From the NCBI GenBank assembly GCA_017550285.1, contig JAFZPP010000018.1, forward strand, positions 1 to 64,000: DNA of 64,000 nt, in the 5' to 3' direction. Under the pieces are notes generated by a model. The model saw only the letters and a program-made list of their open reading frames with translations. It was not told where the DNA came from and did not search any database. The position numbers and the translations under genes are program-made. Below are positions 22,286 through 31,720 of this stretch, in pieces (the first letter of the stretch is position 1; each line of letters begins with the position of its first letter). This DNA is from Oscillospiraceae bacterium. GTDB lineage: Bacteria; Bacillota; Clostridia; Oscillospirales; Ruminococcaceae.

Positions 22286-25200
22286 ATGCAGTATTTCAGA
22301 AAAGCCCTTGCACTCACCGCAGCCGCACTGCTCACCTGCGGCACAGCAGACAGAATCCCGCTGCCTTCCCGCCTGCGCGGCGATGCTGCGCAGATACAGT
22401 CTTTCATGCAGTCGCTCGCGTCACTCTCTTTGCCGGAGGAGCCCTTTGAAACGCTCCGCTTCGACCGTGCAGAGCAGCAGCTCTACTGCGACGGCACTGC
22501 GGTCGGGCAAAGCTACGGCGGATTCACCGTGCGTGACGGCGAACTGATTGCAGAAGATACCGGACTGGCGCCGGATTCCGCAGCGGCATGCACCGGAATG
22601 GAATATACAGAGGATGCAGACGGCGTGACCGTCCGTGCGCCGTTTGCAAGCGGCAGACTGATTCTCCGCTGTGAGGGTAATCCGCCGCATACGGCACATG
22701 CGGAAACCGTTGCCGAAATGCAGGGGCTGCATGTGCTGCAATATGATTCTCCGGCGGATGCATATGCTGCATACCGGAGATATCAGGAGGACAGCCGCGT
22801 TTTGCAGGTACAGCCGGATCAGATTTATCATGCGGATATGCAGTGCTGCGCGATTCCGGCTGACAGCAAGGATCCGGCAGTCGGCATCATCGGTGCGGAT
22901 CAGTTTTATGCGCAGTATCTTGCAGAGAAAGAATCATTGCCCGAAATCACGGTCGCGGTGCTCGATACCGGTCTCTATGAAGCGCATGACTGGTTTCAGG
23001 GACGCATCGCAGCGGGCGGCATCACCATGGTGACCAATGATTCCGATGATTATTCGGATGCATACGGTCACGGCACGCACTGTGCAGGCATCATTGCGCA
23101 GACCGCGCCGGAGAATGTGAAAATTCTGCCGGTCAAGGTGCTGAGTGACCGCGGCTACGGCTACGATACCGGCATCTACTGCGGCATGCTGTATGCAATG
23201 GAACAGGGCGCGCGGATTGTCAGCATGAGCCTCGGCGGAAACGGCGAAAGCTGGCTGCTGGATGAAGGCATTGCGGCACTTTCTGCTGCGGATATCTCCT
23301 GCATCGCTGCCGCAGGCAATGAACATGAGGATGCAAAATATCATCATCCTGCGCGCAATCCTGAATGCGTGACGGTTTCTGCGGTTGCAGTGGATACGAC
23401 ATCACCAGAACCGGACAGCATTTCACTTGCCGCATTCAGCAATTACGGCGAAGGCATCGACTTCTGCGCGCCCGGTGCATTGATCAGCAGTGCCTATCTC
23501 GGTTCACATGATACAATCGGCATGCTCAGCGGTACGAGCATGTCTACGCCGTTTGTTGCTGCCGCCTATGCGATGCTGCTCTCCTGCGATCCGTCTCTGA
23601 CACGGCAGCAGCTCTATGACGCCGTCAAAGCAAATGTCACGGACCTCGGCAGCGAAGGCTTCGATTCCTCCTTCGGCTGGGGCATGATCAGTCTGGCAGA
23701 TTTTCAGTTTCCGGAACAGAATGCGCCCAAAGCTGCCGGTACAGATATGAACGGTACGGCACGGCATGCCGCAATTTCGCCGGATGCTGCCGGTGCTGCA
23801 CCGCAGGGGTATATCGCTGCGAATATTGATACGAACGGAACGCGCTGCCGCATTGCAGCGGATGTACCGTTTGTGCACAATGCGCAGGAATATTTCTTTA
23901 CGCTGACGCAGGATGCGCGGCTCTCGCTGCGTACACAGAACGGCGAGCCGGTTTCCGGCAAAATCGAGGGAATTCTTGATCTGAGAGAATGCAGTATTTC
24001 CGACAGTGAACCGGCAGAGCTCGAGGTCGGCTCCTATCTGCTGACGCTCGAACAGCCTGCATCGGGCAATCCTGCGGCGCAGCAGATTCTCACGCTGCAT
24101 ACGGACGCTGTTTCGGTCTATATGGCGGATGTGGAAGCAGTCGATGCGTTCTATACCGGCAGTCCGGTGACGCCGCATGCACAGGTGCGGCTCGGCGATA
24201 CACTGCTGCATGAGGGAATCGACTATACCGTCATCGCAGAGGAGCCGCTGAGCGACATCGGCAGATACCGCCTGCGCATTCAGGGCACGGGCAGATATTA
24301 CGATACGCGCAGCTTCACCTTCCGGATTCTTCCGCCGGAGCAGTCTGCCGCGCCGCTGCTGACAGAGGGCAGTCATGAAGCCGAAATCGGCGTGCCCGGC
24401 GAAGCCTGCATCTATCGCTGGATTCCGGCGCATGAACGGTATATTTTCAGCCGGACGGACAACCGCCCCGGCAGCATCCGGATTCTTGATCAAGACGGCA
24501 ACCTGACTGCATCGCTTACGGGCTGCTTTGAACTGCATATGACTGCGGATGTCATTCCGAATGCGGAATACTATGTACTCGTATCAGCGGAATCGCCGAC
24601 CCTGACCGGCAAATTCCCCTTCTCGCTCACGGCAGACTTTCGTCTGCTGGAAAACTGCACCGTCCGCATGGCTTCGCGGCTCGCGGCAGAATCCGGCATA
24701 CCGGAATATGAAATCTATGACGGGGATACAAAGCTGACCGAGGGCACGGATTATGAGGTCTTTGCCGTCGGCGGCGAGGCGCAGTCCGGCATTGCAGAGA
24801 TCATCTTCCGCGGCACCGGCATTTACCGCGGCATGCTGGATTATGATTATGCGATCTGTCCGCTGACGCCGGAAGCGCTGCCGGAGGATATGCCGCCGAC
24901 GGTCACGCTGACCGCTGATCTGCCCGTGACAGCGGCACGCTGCTATCCCGGGACGCTGCGGCTGTTCCGCTTTGCTGCGCCCTCAGACGGCAGATACAAA
25001 TGCATCCTGCCGATGCCGCAGGATTCCGGTGCATGCGGATTCATCTATAATGCAGAAGGCAGGCTGATGCCGGAAAACCAGACGGAATTTGATCTGCGGG
25101 AAGATGAGGTCTTGCAGATTCTCTGCGTCACAATGACGCTTGCAACGGAATTTGATGCAAATGAAATCTACGAAATTGCAGTCGTTCCGCTGCAAAATGC

Positions 25201-25660
25201 GCAGGTCTGGGAGACGGACGGCATCCGTTTCCGGCTGCTGGACGACGGCACGGCGCTTGTCACGGATGCGATGCATGATGCATGCGGCGGCATCCGGATT
25301 CCTGATACGGTGACCGTTCCGCAGAGCGGCGAAACGATCTCCGTCAGCGGCATAGATGCGGCACTGCGCGCAAAAATCGCTGAAACACATACGATCTACG
25401 GCGCACCGGACGGCAGAATCGCGGCATACTGCGAAACATACGGGCTCTGCTTTGCCGCAGATACGCTGACAAATCCCGTTTCCGGCGATCTGACCGGCGA
25501 CGGCAGGCTGAATCCGGACGATCTCCGGACGCTGAACCGTATCCTCTGCGAATGCAGCGGCATGCTGCTTGATGATACGGTCATGCAGGCTGCCGACGTC
25601 AATCAGGACGGCATCCTCAATATGCAGGATGCTGCGGCACTGTGCAGGCTGATCGGGTGA
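22286..25660 (+). CDS. Dockerin-containing subtilisin-family serine protease
   Basis: Secreted S8 peptidase of 1124 residues. Signal peptide about 1-21, propeptide-like region to about 215, then the catalytic domain: Asp227 (VLDTGL), His262 (GHGTHCAG), oxyanion Asn345 (AAGNEHE) and Ser418 (SGTSMSTP). After about 475 come several beta-sandwich regions, two of them alike (YTGSPVTPHAQVRLGD and YEIYDGDTKLTEGTD). Residues about 1060-1124 are a dockerin (GDLTGDGRLNPDDLRTL; ADVNQDGILNMQDAA). All triad residues are present. The enzyme probably rides on a cohesin-bearing scaffold, perhaps to process or prune surface proteins. ATG 22286 follows CCGGAGGG. Confidence 0.93.
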   Translation: MQYFRKALALTAAALLTCGTADRIPLPSRLRGDAAQIQSFMQSLASLSLPEEPFETLRFDRAEQQLYCDGTAVGQSYGGFTVRDGELIAEDTGLAPDSAAACTGMEYTEDADGVTVRAPFASGRLILRCEGNPPHTAHAETVAEMQGLHVLQYDSPADAYAAYRRYQEDSRVLQVQPDQIYHADMQCCAIPADSKDPAVGIIGADQFYAQYLAEKESLPEITVAVLDTGLYEAHDWFQGRIAAGGITMVTNDSDDYSDAYGHGTHCAGIIAQTAPENVKILPVKVLSDRGYGYDTGIYCGMLYAMEQGARIVSMSLGGNGESWLLDEGIAALSAADISCIAAAGNEHEDAKYHHPARNPECVTVSAVAVDTTSPEPDSISLAAFSNYGEGIDFCAPGALISSAYLGSHDTIGMLSGTSMSTPFVAAAYAMLLSCDPSLTRQQLYDAVKANVTDLGSEGFDSSFGWGMISLADFQFPEQNAPKAAGTDMNGTARHAAISPDAAGAAPQGYIAANIDTNGTRCRIAADVPFVHNAQEYFFTLTQDARLSLRTQNGEPVSGKIEGILDLRECSISDSEPAELEVGSYLLTLEQPASGNPAAQQILTLHTDAVSVYMADVEAVDAFYTGSPVTPHAQVRLGDTLLHEGIDYTVIAEEPLSDIGRYRLRIQGTGRYYDTRSFTFRILPPEQSAAPLLTEGSHEAEIGVPGEACIYRWIPAHERYIFSRTDNRPGSIRILDQDGNLTASLTGCFELHMTADVIPNAEYYVLVSAESPTLTGKFPFSLTADFRLLENCTVRMASRLAAESGIPEYEIYDGDTKLTEGTDYEVFAVGGEAQSGIAEIIFRGTGIYRGMLDYDYAICPLTPEALPEDMPPTVTLTADLPVTAARCYPGTLRLFRFAAPSDGRYKCILPMPQDSGACGFIYNAEGRLMPENQTEFDLREDEVLQILCVTMTLATEFDANEIYEIAVVPLQNAQVWETDGIRFRLLDDGTALVTDAMHDACGGIRIPDTVTVPQSGETISVSGIDAALRAKIAETHTIYGAPDGRIAAYCETYGLCFAADTLTNPVSGDLTGDGRLNPDDLRTLNRILCECSGMLLDDTVMQAADVNQDGILNMQDAAALCRLIG

Positions 25661-25725
25661 GCCGTGCGCCGGTGCAGATGATATCAACAAAATATCATAT
25701 ATATTTACAAAAATTCCGTGTATGC

Positions 25726-25754
25726 TTGACAGATTTGTATTTTCATGCTATACT
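25726..25754 (+). promoter_or_regulatory. Lipoprotein promoter
   Basis: TTGACA, 17-bp spacer, TATACT. It rules out the open-frame starts before about 25760. Confidence 0.8.
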
Positions 25755-25808
25755 GATAATACACTTTTCATTTCGCTGATGAATCATCCGAAAGGAGGCA
25801 GCCCCGAA

Positions 25809-26786
25809 TTGAAACTGAAACTGTTATTCTGTGCCGGCATCTGCCTCACAGCCTGCTGCCTGTCAGCCTGCGGAGATCAGCCGGACAGCAGCGAACCCGC
25901 TGCCGGTCAGAGCGATACTGTACAAACGGAAACCGAACAGACGGAAACAACAAAAAAGGACAAAACGGACGATGCGGAGAACATCATGATCACGCTGCAC
26001 AACGGTCAGGAGGTTCCGATTTCCGATGCGTCCTCAACCGTGCGTGAAACCGAAGAAGGCTATCTCTGGGAATTCCACGGCGGGGAATGCACGATAACCC
26101 TGCCGAAATCATGGGAATCGCGCTTTATCATCCGCGACACGACGGTCTACTGCCTCGCATGCTTTGAGCGTGCAGAATTTGTCAGCTCGCTCTTCCGGAT
26201 CGAATTCCGGTCCGCAGAGGAGGCTGCTGCTGAGCCGGTGCCCGTCCTGATTCTCGGCTCCGCCGGCAAGGAATATATCTGCGCCGTGCTGCCGGATATC
26301 GGCGAGCCGGAAAACGGTGTTCTGCGCAGAGAATATACGGCAATGACTGCTGAGCGCGAAGCCGTTTTGCAGACTGCAACGTGCAGCAGCAACGAGCAGA
26401 ATGCCCTGCTTGCCACGGATACATATATGCCGGCTTCGGAAAACGTCACCTCGGCACTCTACGGCGACTGGAAGCTGAGTAAAACCAGAAACGGCAAGCT
26501 CAACGAAACACTGTCCTTCCGCACGGACGGCACGCTGACCTTCACCTCGGACGGCGAAGTGCAGGAGGGCAGCTATCTGCTCAATATCTATGCTTCGACC
26601 TATGACTGGACCAATCAGAGCAACTGGGGCGATGCCGCGATGGTTTTCCTGGACGGAAAAGTCTACCTTGCAACCTATTATGAGGGAACGCGGCGCACAC
26701 TGAAATTCACGCCCGTTCTGCTGCCGCCCGATTCGAGCGACACGCTGAGCGGCTCGGTCTATGAACAGACCGCAGCCCCCGAATAA
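25809..26786 (+). CDS. Secreted lipoprotein of unknown function, 325 aa
   Basis: The start is TTG 25809, with AAAGGAGG at 25792-25799; upstream in-frame starts lack a ribosome site or precede the promoter. The N-terminus KLKLLFCAGICLTACCLSACG is a lipoprotein signal with lipobox LSAC, so the mature protein is tethered to the outer face of the membrane. A Thr/Glu-rich linker follows (about 25-55), then a folded domain with GDWKLSKTRNGKLNETLSF and DGTLTFTSDG, resembling lipocalin-like or DUF5640-type modules found in Clostridia. No catalytic motif. It sits between the dockerin-subtilase and the pectate lyase but has its own promoter and terminator. Confidence 0.8.
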   Translation: MKLKLLFCAGICLTACCLSACGDQPDSSEPAAGQSDTVQTETEQTETTKKDKTDDAENIMITLHNGQEVPISDASSTVRETEEGYLWEFHGGECTITLPKSWESRFIIRDTTVYCLACFERAEFVSSLFRIEFRSAEEAAAEPVPVLILGSAGKEYICAVLPDIGEPENGVLRREYTAMTAEREAVLQTATCSSNEQNALLATDTYMPASENVTSALYGDWKLSKTRNGKLNETLSFRTDGTLTFTSDGEVQEGSYLLNIYASTYDWTNQSNWGDAAMVFLDGKVYLATYYEGTRRTLKFTPVLLPPDSSDTLSGSVYEQTAAPE

Positions 26787-26792
26787 AATGGA

Positions 26793-26854
26793 AACGCCTG
26801 CATCAGATCTTTTATCTGCACACGAGATTTCATGTGCGGTCTGATGCAGGCGTT
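26793..26854. terminator. Long hairpin after lipoprotein gene
   Basis: Stem AACGCCTGCATCAG / CTGATGCAGGCGTT, 14 bp, with a long loop that carries a smaller stem (GCACA / TGTGC). No strong T-run follows, so it may stabilise the 3' end as much as terminate. The remaining bases to 26993 show no gene. Confidence 0.65.
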
Positions 26855-26993
26855 GATGTTATTATACGCAGGCAGCGTGAAATCTATGTGAAAGATACGC
26901 CGTTTTCAGCCTGATTTCATAAAAATTTCAGAATCGGACGCATCAGTTTCCGGAACTGAGCACAATCTGACATAATTCTACGCAGAAACGGAA

Positions 26994-27022
26994 TTGACGG
27001 ATGCTGCGCTTTATGTTATCAT
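26994..27022 (+). promoter_or_regulatory. Pectate lyase promoter
   Basis: TTGACG, 17-bp spacer, TATCAT. The predicted start near 27029 places the hairpin element 27034-27065 at the very 5' end of the mRNA, whose leader is about 120 nt long. Confidence 0.65.
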
Positions 27023-27033
27023 GAATTCAGGCG

Positions 27034-27065
27034 CCGCGCAATGCGCGGTTCCATTGATCTAAAGC
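27034..27065. repeat. Hairpin-plus-16-mer element, copy 2
   Basis: A 7-bp inverted repeat around one base (CCGCGCA/TGCGCGG), one spacer base, then TCCATTGATCTAAAGC, the same layout as 17256-17287. The stem sequences differ between copies while pairing is kept; the 16-mer is identical. Here it would lie at the 5' end of the pectate lyase mRNA. Confidence 0.8.
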
Positions 27066-27151
27066 ATTCAGGCAGCATGTTTCCGTCAGCTTACGGCGAT
27101 AAATCAGATGCTCTTTTCTGAAATTCAAATCTTGGAAAGGATGTAATCCAA

Positions 27152-29791
27152 ATGAAATATAAAAAAACATTATCCGTACTCTCGGCACTGACTGTTCTGC
27201 TCTCTGCTGCGGGCGGAATGCTTCCGGCAGCGCAGAATGTCTCCGCAGCCGCAAAGCTCCTCGCGTTTCCCGGCGCGGTCGGTGCCGGAAAATATGCAAC
27301 CGGCGGCAGAGGCGGCGAGGTCTATCATGTCACCAATCTCAATGACAGCGGCGAGGGCTCCTTCCGTGATGCAGTCAGCAAATCCGGCAGAATCGTCGTG
27401 TTCGATGTCAGCGGCACAATCGAGCTTGAGGGCAATATCCTCTGCCAGAGCAATGTGACCGTTGCCGGTCAGACTGCCCCCGGCGGCGCAGGTATCACGC
27501 TGAAAAACTATAAAATGGGCATGTCCGGCGACAATATCATCTGCCGCTTTATCAGCTCGCGCCCCGGTCCCTATGCCGCGACCAGCTCCGGCAATGACGC
27601 ATGGGGCGGCGCAAAGGGCTCCAATTCAATCATCGACCATTGCTCTATGGGCTGGACAACCGATGAACAGTGGGGACTCTATTCCAATAACGAATATTAT
27701 ACCGTGCAGTATTCCGTGCTCGGTCCGGCGGATTCATGGGGCGGACACAAGAAAGGTCTGCACGGCTTCGGCATTATGCTCGGAAACGGCTGGCTCACCT
27801 TCGACCATAATCTCATTATCCACAATGTCTCGCGCAATTTCCGCGGAAAGGTTCCGCAGCAGAAAACTGCCGATTTTACGAACAATATCATCTATGACTG
27901 GGGCTATCAGACCGCATACGGCACAATCGGGCATCTCAACTATGTCAACAATACGCTGAAAGCCGGAAATTCCACGACCGGCGGCTATCACTGGATGTAT
28001 GTGGACAGTACGACCAGTCCGCAGAATTTCAAGGTCTTCTGTCAGGGCAACCGCATGTTCAATAAAGACGGCTCTGTCAACGGGATCACAAATGATAACT
28101 GGGCAGGCGTCACCGTCAAGGACGGCATCGGCATCAGCAAAAACGATCTCTACAGCAATAACCCGTTTGAAACGGTCGTCAACGGCGAGAATCTCTCGAC
28201 TGCCGCAACCTGCGAAAGCGCTGCGGCTGCCTATGACCATGTCATCAGCTTCGCCGGAAACGGCATTTCGCCCGACAAGCGCACCGCAATCGACCGGCAA
28301 TGTGCTGCGGATGCGAAGAACGGAACGGGTCAGTGCAGCGGTACGGCTGCCTTTGACAGCTCCGAGGCAAATCTCTCAAAATACAATATCAAATGCGGCG
28401 TGACCTATCAGTACCCTGCCGCGGTCAATACGCCGGAAATCACCGACAAGGACCGCGACGGCATGGACGATGACTGGGAGCTGGCGCGCGGTCTTGACCC
28501 GAATGATCCCGAGGATTACCGCGGCGATTACTGCGGACAGGGCTATATGAACATCGAATATTATATCAATGATCTGACGGTCAATGCATTCCCCGAGGGC
28601 GTTGTGACGCTTTCGCCGACCGATGTCGAGCAAACAAAGGCGATCTCCGCATTTGAAACGCTTGAGGCAGAATCCGCTGATATACAGAAAACAGCGGGAG
28701 CTTCAACAGACGGCAAATGGCTCGCCTGCAACGACGGCGATTACATCATGTTCAAGAAGGTTGATTTCGGCAGCGGTGCGAAATCCCTGACTGCGGTTCT
28801 GGAAGGCACACAGACAAAAATCGAGCTCTATCTGGATGCGCTTTCCGGTACGCCCGACGCAAGCGTGCAGTTTGAAGGCGCTGCCAATCTGAAACAGGTT
28901 TCGTGGACAATCCCGACGCTGAGCGGTCAACACAGTCTGTATATCAAATTCAGCGGCGGCAGCGTAAAGGCTGACAGTTTCGTCTTCGGCAAAGAGGCAC
29001 TGCCCGTCAACGGCAGACTGTTCCGGAATCTGCTGATTGCCGACAATGCTTATCCCAATGGCTGGATGCTGTCGGACGGTGCAATCACCGGCGTTATGAT
29101 CTACGGCGACCGCGAATTCACCTTTGCTTCGCTGCCCGAATCACTGAACGGCGCAGAACAGATCATGACTGCCTGCGATGCAAAAAATGTTTTCACCGAT
29201 TACGCGGAATTCACTGCCGCGCAGGATATCACAGTCAGCATTCTGCTCGATACCCGCGTCGAGGATGCAGGCAAAACACCGGCGTGGCTCGGTGAATATA
29301 CGCGCACGAATCTGACTGCCGTTTCGAGCAATGAGGTCAGATTTGCGGTCTATGAAAAGCGCTTCCGCGCCGGTGAGACCGTCACGCTCGGCAGCAACAA
29401 TATGAACGGCAACTGCATGAATTATACCGTGCTGCTGCGCGAAGAAGAAGCTGCGGAAACAACCGTTTCGACAACGGAAACAACCGCCGCATTCTCCGAG
29501 ACAACCACAACCGAAACAACGGTCACAACGCCGGAAACGACGGTCAGCAGCGAGACGGAGACCACGGTCACGGTAGCCGTGAAGCCGCATTTCGGCGATG
29601 TGAATTGCAGCGGCGCGGTCGATGTCTCGGATGCCGTTCTGCTGGCACGTTTCATCGCGGAGGATGCCGGCGCTGAAATCAGCACAGCCGGAAAAACAAA
29701 TGCTGACTGCAACGGCGACGGCGAAATCACCGGTCAGGATACAATCCGTATTTTACAGTTCATTGCAAAGCTCATTGATACACTCGGATAA
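27152..29791 (+). CDS. Dockerin-containing pectate lyase (PL1)
   Basis: Secreted 879-residue enzyme that cleaves de-esterified pectin by beta-elimination. Signal peptide 1-33; PL1-type right-handed beta-helix about 36-480, with the family landmark IIDHCSMGWTTDEQ (about 160-173). A calcium-loop-like DKDRDGMDDDWE lies at 432-443. Residues about 500-613 look like a CBM6/35-type sugar-binding domain (FETLEAESAD onward), and 620-763 is the module shared with the pectinesterase (GDR, TACDAK, PAWL, LGSN marks). A Thr-rich linker precedes a dockerin (813-877) nearly identical to that of the pectinesterase. Together the two enzymes would act in sequence on pectin. ATG 27152 follows AAAGGA. Confidence 0.93.
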   Translation: MKYKKTLSVLSALTVLLSAAGGMLPAAQNVSAAAKLLAFPGAVGAGKYATGGRGGEVYHVTNLNDSGEGSFRDAVSKSGRIVVFDVSGTIELEGNILCQSNVTVAGQTAPGGAGITLKNYKMGMSGDNIICRFISSRPGPYAATSSGNDAWGGAKGSNSIIDHCSMGWTTDEQWGLYSNNEYYTVQYSVLGPADSWGGHKKGLHGFGIMLGNGWLTFDHNLIIHNVSRNFRGKVPQQKTADFTNNIIYDWGYQTAYGTIGHLNYVNNTLKAGNSTTGGYHWMYVDSTTSPQNFKVFCQGNRMFNKDGSVNGITNDNWAGVTVKDGIGISKNDLYSNNPFETVVNGENLSTAATCESAAAAYDHVISFAGNGISPDKRTAIDRQCAADAKNGTGQCSGTAAFDSSEANLSKYNIKCGVTYQYPAAVNTPEITDKDRDGMDDDWELARGLDPNDPEDYRGDYCGQGYMNIEYYINDLTVNAFPEGVVTLSPTDVEQTKAISAFETLEAESADIQKTAGASTDGKWLACNDGDYIMFKKVDFGSGAKSLTAVLEGTQTKIELYLDALSGTPDASVQFEGAANLKQVSWTIPTLSGQHSLYIKFSGGSVKADSFVFGKEALPVNGRLFRNLLIADNAYPNGWMLSDGAITGVMIYGDREFTFASLPESLNGAEQIMTACDAKNVFTDYAEFTAAQDITVSILLDTRVEDAGKTPAWLGEYTRTNLTAVSSNEVRFAVYEKRFRAGETVTLGSNNMNGNCMNYTVLLREEEAAETTVSTTETTAAFSETTTTETTVTTPETTVSSETETTVTVAVKPHFGDVNCSGAVDVSDAVLLARFIAEDAGAEISTAGKTNADCNGDGEITGQDTIRILQFIAKLIDTLG

Positions 29792-29795
29792 ACAG

Positions 29796-29834
29796 AATCC
29801 GCGAAGCCTTTTTCTTCGGCTTCGCGGATTTTTT
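29796..29834. terminator. Bidirectional terminator
   Basis: Perfect 13-bp stem AATCCGCGAAGCC / GGCTTCGCGGATT, T-run on the plus side and A-run opposite. It ends both the pectate lyase gene and the leftward operon whose last gene stops at 29833. Confidence 0.92.
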
Positions 29835-30510
29835 ATCGCAGTGTACGCAGATATGCCTTTGTTTCATCGGGGATGCGGCGGCTCTCAATGCACTTCTGAA
29901 TCGTTTTTTTATGCACCCATTCCGGCAGGCGGCGCTGAGCAAGATAAGGCAGAATTGTCTCCGGCTGCTTCGCAAGCGCCGTTGCGAAATACCATGCAAT
30001 CTCCATATTGATATAATACTCGTCGGAACGGATTGCGGCGATGCGTTCGGGATACACCGGATCAAACAGCTCCCCGAGAAAATGCTGCATCAGCATCCCG
30101 ACCGCAAAGCGCACCGTATATGTATGCTCTGACTGCATCCAGCGTTCGATATATGGCACAAGCTGCGCTGCCTCCTTCCGGAAAACCGCCGGAGAGAGCT
30201 GGTCACAGGTCGCCCAGTTATCCACATAGGGCAGAAATGCCTCGACTGCTGCGATGCATGCTGGAAAATGCCGGATTCGTGAAATCAGAAATGCATGCAG
30301 CTGATTCTCGTCAAAGTAATGATGCGGCAGCACTTGCAGAAATGCCTGCACCGCTTCGGATTCCGTGCCGAGCGATTTTGCCAGTGCGCGCAGCGGCGGC
30401 GTTCGGCAGCCGAGAATCTGCTCCGGCGGGATGTGCGGGATCAGACGGCTGACAAATACGGCATTTTCAGGGTCTGCAAGCGCACGAATCTGTTCGGTGA
30501 TTTCCTGCAT
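29833..30510 (-). CDS. DNA alkylation repair protein, AlkD family
   Basis: A 225-residue all-helical HEAT-like repeat protein. AlkD-type glycosylases remove N3- and N7-alkyl purines without base flipping. Typical features are the PPLRALAKSLG segment, YVDNWATCDQL (the family's WxxxD-type active-site region, with Trp and Asp present), a YINMEIAWYFATAL helix and a closing WVHKKTIQKCIES. It is the last gene of the leftward operon starting at degV, 11 bases after the AraC gene. ATG 30510 has GGAG upstream. Confidence 0.9.
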   Translation of the reverse strand: MQEITEQIRALADPENAVFVSRLIPHIPPEQILGCRTPPLRALAKSLGTESEAVQAFLQVLPHHYFDENQLHAFLISRIRHFPACIAAVEAFLPYVDNWATCDQLSPAVFRKEAAQLVPYIERWMQSEHTYTVRFAVGMLMQHFLGELFDPVYPERIAAIRSDEYYINMEIAWYFATALAKQPETILPYLAQRRLPEWVHKKTIQKCIESRRIPDETKAYLRTLR

Positions 30511-30521
30511 AAGCTGCTCCT

Positions 30522-31310
30522 TTATGTACGGTGTTCACGCCGGAAAACCGTCGGCGTGACGCCGTTATTTTTCTTGAACTGCCGCATGAAATGCTCCTCG
30601 TTGTCATAGCCGCAGAGCTGTGCGATATGCGAAATCGTGTAGCTCGTCGAGGTCAGCAGATCGCGCGCACGGTTCATCTTGCAGTTGATGACATCGGCAA
30701 TGCAGGTCATACCGAAGGTCTCGCGGTAGATCAGTTGGAAATAGCTGCGGCTCATATTCACCTCGGAACAGAGCATCTCGACAGACCATTTTTCCTGCGG
30801 ATTCGCGTAGATTTTCTCGCGCAGACGCACCAGTGCCGCATAATGCGGATCGCTGTTTGCAGCAGCCTGCTGACTGACAATCGGACCGCCGGTCTCTGCA
30901 ATCCGGATCAGCAGCGCCTTCATCAGACAGTCTGTCATCTCGCTGCGCTTCGCATTCGAGGCGTAATATTCCGCACAGAGCTGCTGCATCAGAACCGACA
31001 GAAATGCCGTATCACCGAAGCGCAGCAGCGTATTTTCAGGAATCTGCAATGCCTGATAAAAGCTCTCGTCTGCGGCAGGTACAAACAGCACCCAGTCATA
31101 GAGCATGTCCTCCTCCGCGGTCATGCGGAGCGCGGTTTCCGCTGAAATCAGAACCGTATCGCCGGATTCCGCCTGCATGGTCTCCGCACCGACCGTCAGC
31201 TGCATCGCGCCGCCGGTCAGCAGCAGCAAGATTCCGCTAAGCCCGTCCGGATGAAAGACGGATTCTGACTGCCGCAGCAATGACTGACAGCCGATCTCTG
31301 TTATCTGCAT
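30522..31310 (-). CDS. AraC-family transcriptional regulator
   Basis: A 262-residue regulator with an N-terminal cupin-like sensing domain (about 1-135) and a C-terminal pair of helix-turn-helices (about 165-260). The second carries the AraC signature ISHIAQLCGYDNEEHFMRQFKKNNGVTPTVFRR. The start is ATG 31308-31310, behind GGAGGTG; the upstream in-frame start lacks one. The effector is unknown. Its place in a putative operon with an MFS transporter suggests that it controls this unit or a related transport function. Confidence 0.92.
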   Translation of the reverse strand: MQITEIGCQSLLRQSESVFHPDGLSGILLLLTGGAMQLTVGAETMQAESGDTVLISAETALRMTAEEDMLYDWVLFVPAADESFYQALQIPENTLLRFGDTAFLSVLMQQLCAEYYASNAKRSEMTDCLMKALLIRIAETGGPIVSQQAAANSDPHYAALVRLREKIYANPQEKWSVEMLCSEVNMSRSYFQLIYRETFGMTCIADVINCKMNRARDLLTSTSYTISHIAQLCGYDNEEHFMRQFKKNNGVTPTVFRREHRT

Positions 31311-31353
31311 CACACACCTCCAGATACGCAATTTTCCGCAGGCTTTTCTGTCA

Positions 31354-31680
31354 TCAGCCGGCAGGAATCAGGTCGTCTTCATCATACCGTTTGCTGCTCT
31401 TTCTGCCGTTTGATTCGATAAAATACATCACTGCCCGCGCTTTGAAATGCCAGACCATATCTCTGATTACGCCTTTCCGCTCCGGATGATCTGCGGGAAA
31501 AACCGCATCGCCGTACCGATACTTCGGCGGCTGTTCCAGCGGTCTGATCTGCTGCATGTCCGTTTCGATACCGGCAACCGGCTGAAGAATCACGGCTGTG
31601 TTTTCGTTCATCCTGTATTCGACCACGCGGTCAAGCAGCTTCCCGTCACATAATGAAGTATCCAGACAGATTCCCCACAT
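31354..31680 (-). CDS. Hypothetical protein, 108 aa
   Basis: ATG 31678-31680 (MWGICLDTSLCDGK) follows GAGGAGA; an upstream in-frame ATG has no ribosome site. The protein is soluble, with a KYRYGDAVFPADHPERKGVIRDMVWHF stretch suggestive of a small SH3-like beta barrel, ending in a basic/acidic tail (RKSSKRYDEDDL). No known family recognised. It lies in the leftward operon, 40 bases from the kinase gene before it and 43 from the AraC gene after it. Confidence 0.7.
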   Translation of the reverse strand: MWGICLDTSLCDGKLLDRVVEYRMNENTAVILQPVAGIETDMQQIRPLEQPPKYRYGDAVFPADHPERKGVIRDMVWHFKARAVMYFIESNGRKSSKRYDEDDLIPAG

Positions 31681-31720
31681 TCTGATTCTCCTCTGCATCC
31701 GATATCATACGATGCTGTTT

